NCBI GenBank assembly: GCA_009731375.1
Contig: BJOX01000229.1
Location: forward strand, 213,389-260,804
Direction: 5' to 3'
DNA from: Paulinella micropora
Lineage: Eukaryota; Cercozoa; Imbricatea; Euglyphida
Length of the DNA: 47,416 bases
Made by a program: the position numbers and the translations under genes. Under the pieces are notes generated by a model, which was not told where the DNA came from, searched no databases, and saw only the letters and a list, made by a program, of their open reading frames with translations. Numbering within the stretch: position 1 is the first letter of the stretch; each line of letters starts with the position of its first letter. Shown in pieces: positions 46,927-47,416 of the stretch.

Positions 46927-47120
46927 GTATCTATACCTTTTACGCTTAAGTTGTAAAGATACACGGAATTATAAGTAGAAAAATTATGTATACCTTTGAT
47001 TAAATAAAAGTAGAAAGAACCTACTGGGTTCTTTCTACTTTTACTTAATTAAAGGTATACAGAATTTTTCTACTTATAATTCCGTGTATCTTTACAACTT
47101 AAGCGTAAAGGTAAAGATAC
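46927..47120. mobile_element. Foldback palindrome, MITE-like
   Basis: The 194-bp segment is a near-perfect inverted repeat with arms of about 94 bases and a loop of about five bases near 47022 (GAACC...GGTTC). Outer ends are GTATCT and AGATAC. No coding capacity and no clear target-site duplication was found. Confidence 0.85.
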
Positions 47121-47416
47121 GTTGATCTTTCAACACACATAAGGGTTATGGGCGGTGGGCAGCGCATGCAATCGGCACGATTGAGCTTAAAAAGATATTT
47201 CGAATCGTATCTCATAGGTACCATTTTGAAATAAGTGTCCCACTCGCACCCCTTATACTGGATACTAGTGAGTCAAAGTACTCACCGTATTTCCGGTGTT
47301 ACATATTCTACCCTGTATTCTGACTATCATTATACATCATAATCATACTTGTTTTATCTATTTCTCTTTTTCTCTTTCTCTTTCTCATTCTATTCCTCTT
47401 TCTCTCTATCCCCCCC
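47121..47416. other. Unassigned right edge
   Basis: Unique A/T-rich sequence ending in CTTT/TCTC repeats and a C run at the window edge. I see no gene. Confidence 0.5.

Overview
The window is eukaryotic nuclear DNA. Evidence: spliced genes with short GT-AG introns, a Ty3/gypsy-type LTR retrotransposon, a KDZ-type transposase gene, a LINE fragment, a tRNA-derived SINE and very large microsatellite arrays. The mix suits a marine metazoan or another repeat-rich eukaryote such as an alga; the sequence alone does not settle the taxon. Eleven runs of N break the window, most of them beside long poly-C or poly-G tracts.

Layout. Positions 1-287 hold a LINE ORF2 fragment (minus), cut off by a trinucleotide array (to about 1640). 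A multi-exon KDZ transposase gene (plus) runs from about 2053 to 4790. Next comes a compact block of nine genes (about 4797-22211), close-packed and apparently intronless like a large DNA virus or giant mobile element. Only two are recognisable: a superfamily 1 (RecD/PIF1-like) helicase and a protein-kinase-like protein. One of the others carries about five tandem repeats of 79 residues. Eight of the nine are broken by frameshifts or stops; only a small 119-codon gene is clean. A palindromic foldback repeat family is interspersed in the block.

A nearly intact LTR retrotransposon (22595-33206, minus) sits beside the block. It has a 4-base target-site duplication and almost identical LTRs. Its gag, nucleocapsid and pol are separated by a frame change and an in-frame TGA. 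Because its 5.8 kb pol frame is open, the breaks in the virus-like block look like real decay rather than general sequencing error.

From 33.4 to 37.9 kb on the minus strand lies a host gene for a ureidoglycolate lyase (AllA)-like protein. It is spread as tiny exons among giant GATA, GACA, TACA and AAAGAC arrays. Exon phases fit at the first three junctions. Short acceptor-plus-exon-start pieces have been copied repeatedly inside the arrays: seven copies for one exon, three for another, two for a third. Further right, other coding-like fragments show the same pattern of repeated short pieces inside AAC and GACA arrays (39.0-40.9 kb).

The right end is repeat-dominated: an exact 493-bp tandem duplication, 141-157 bp and 172-179 bp satellites, a tRNA-derived SINE, AAG and TACA arrays including an inverted segment, GA and CT arrays, and a 194-bp near-perfect foldback palindrome.
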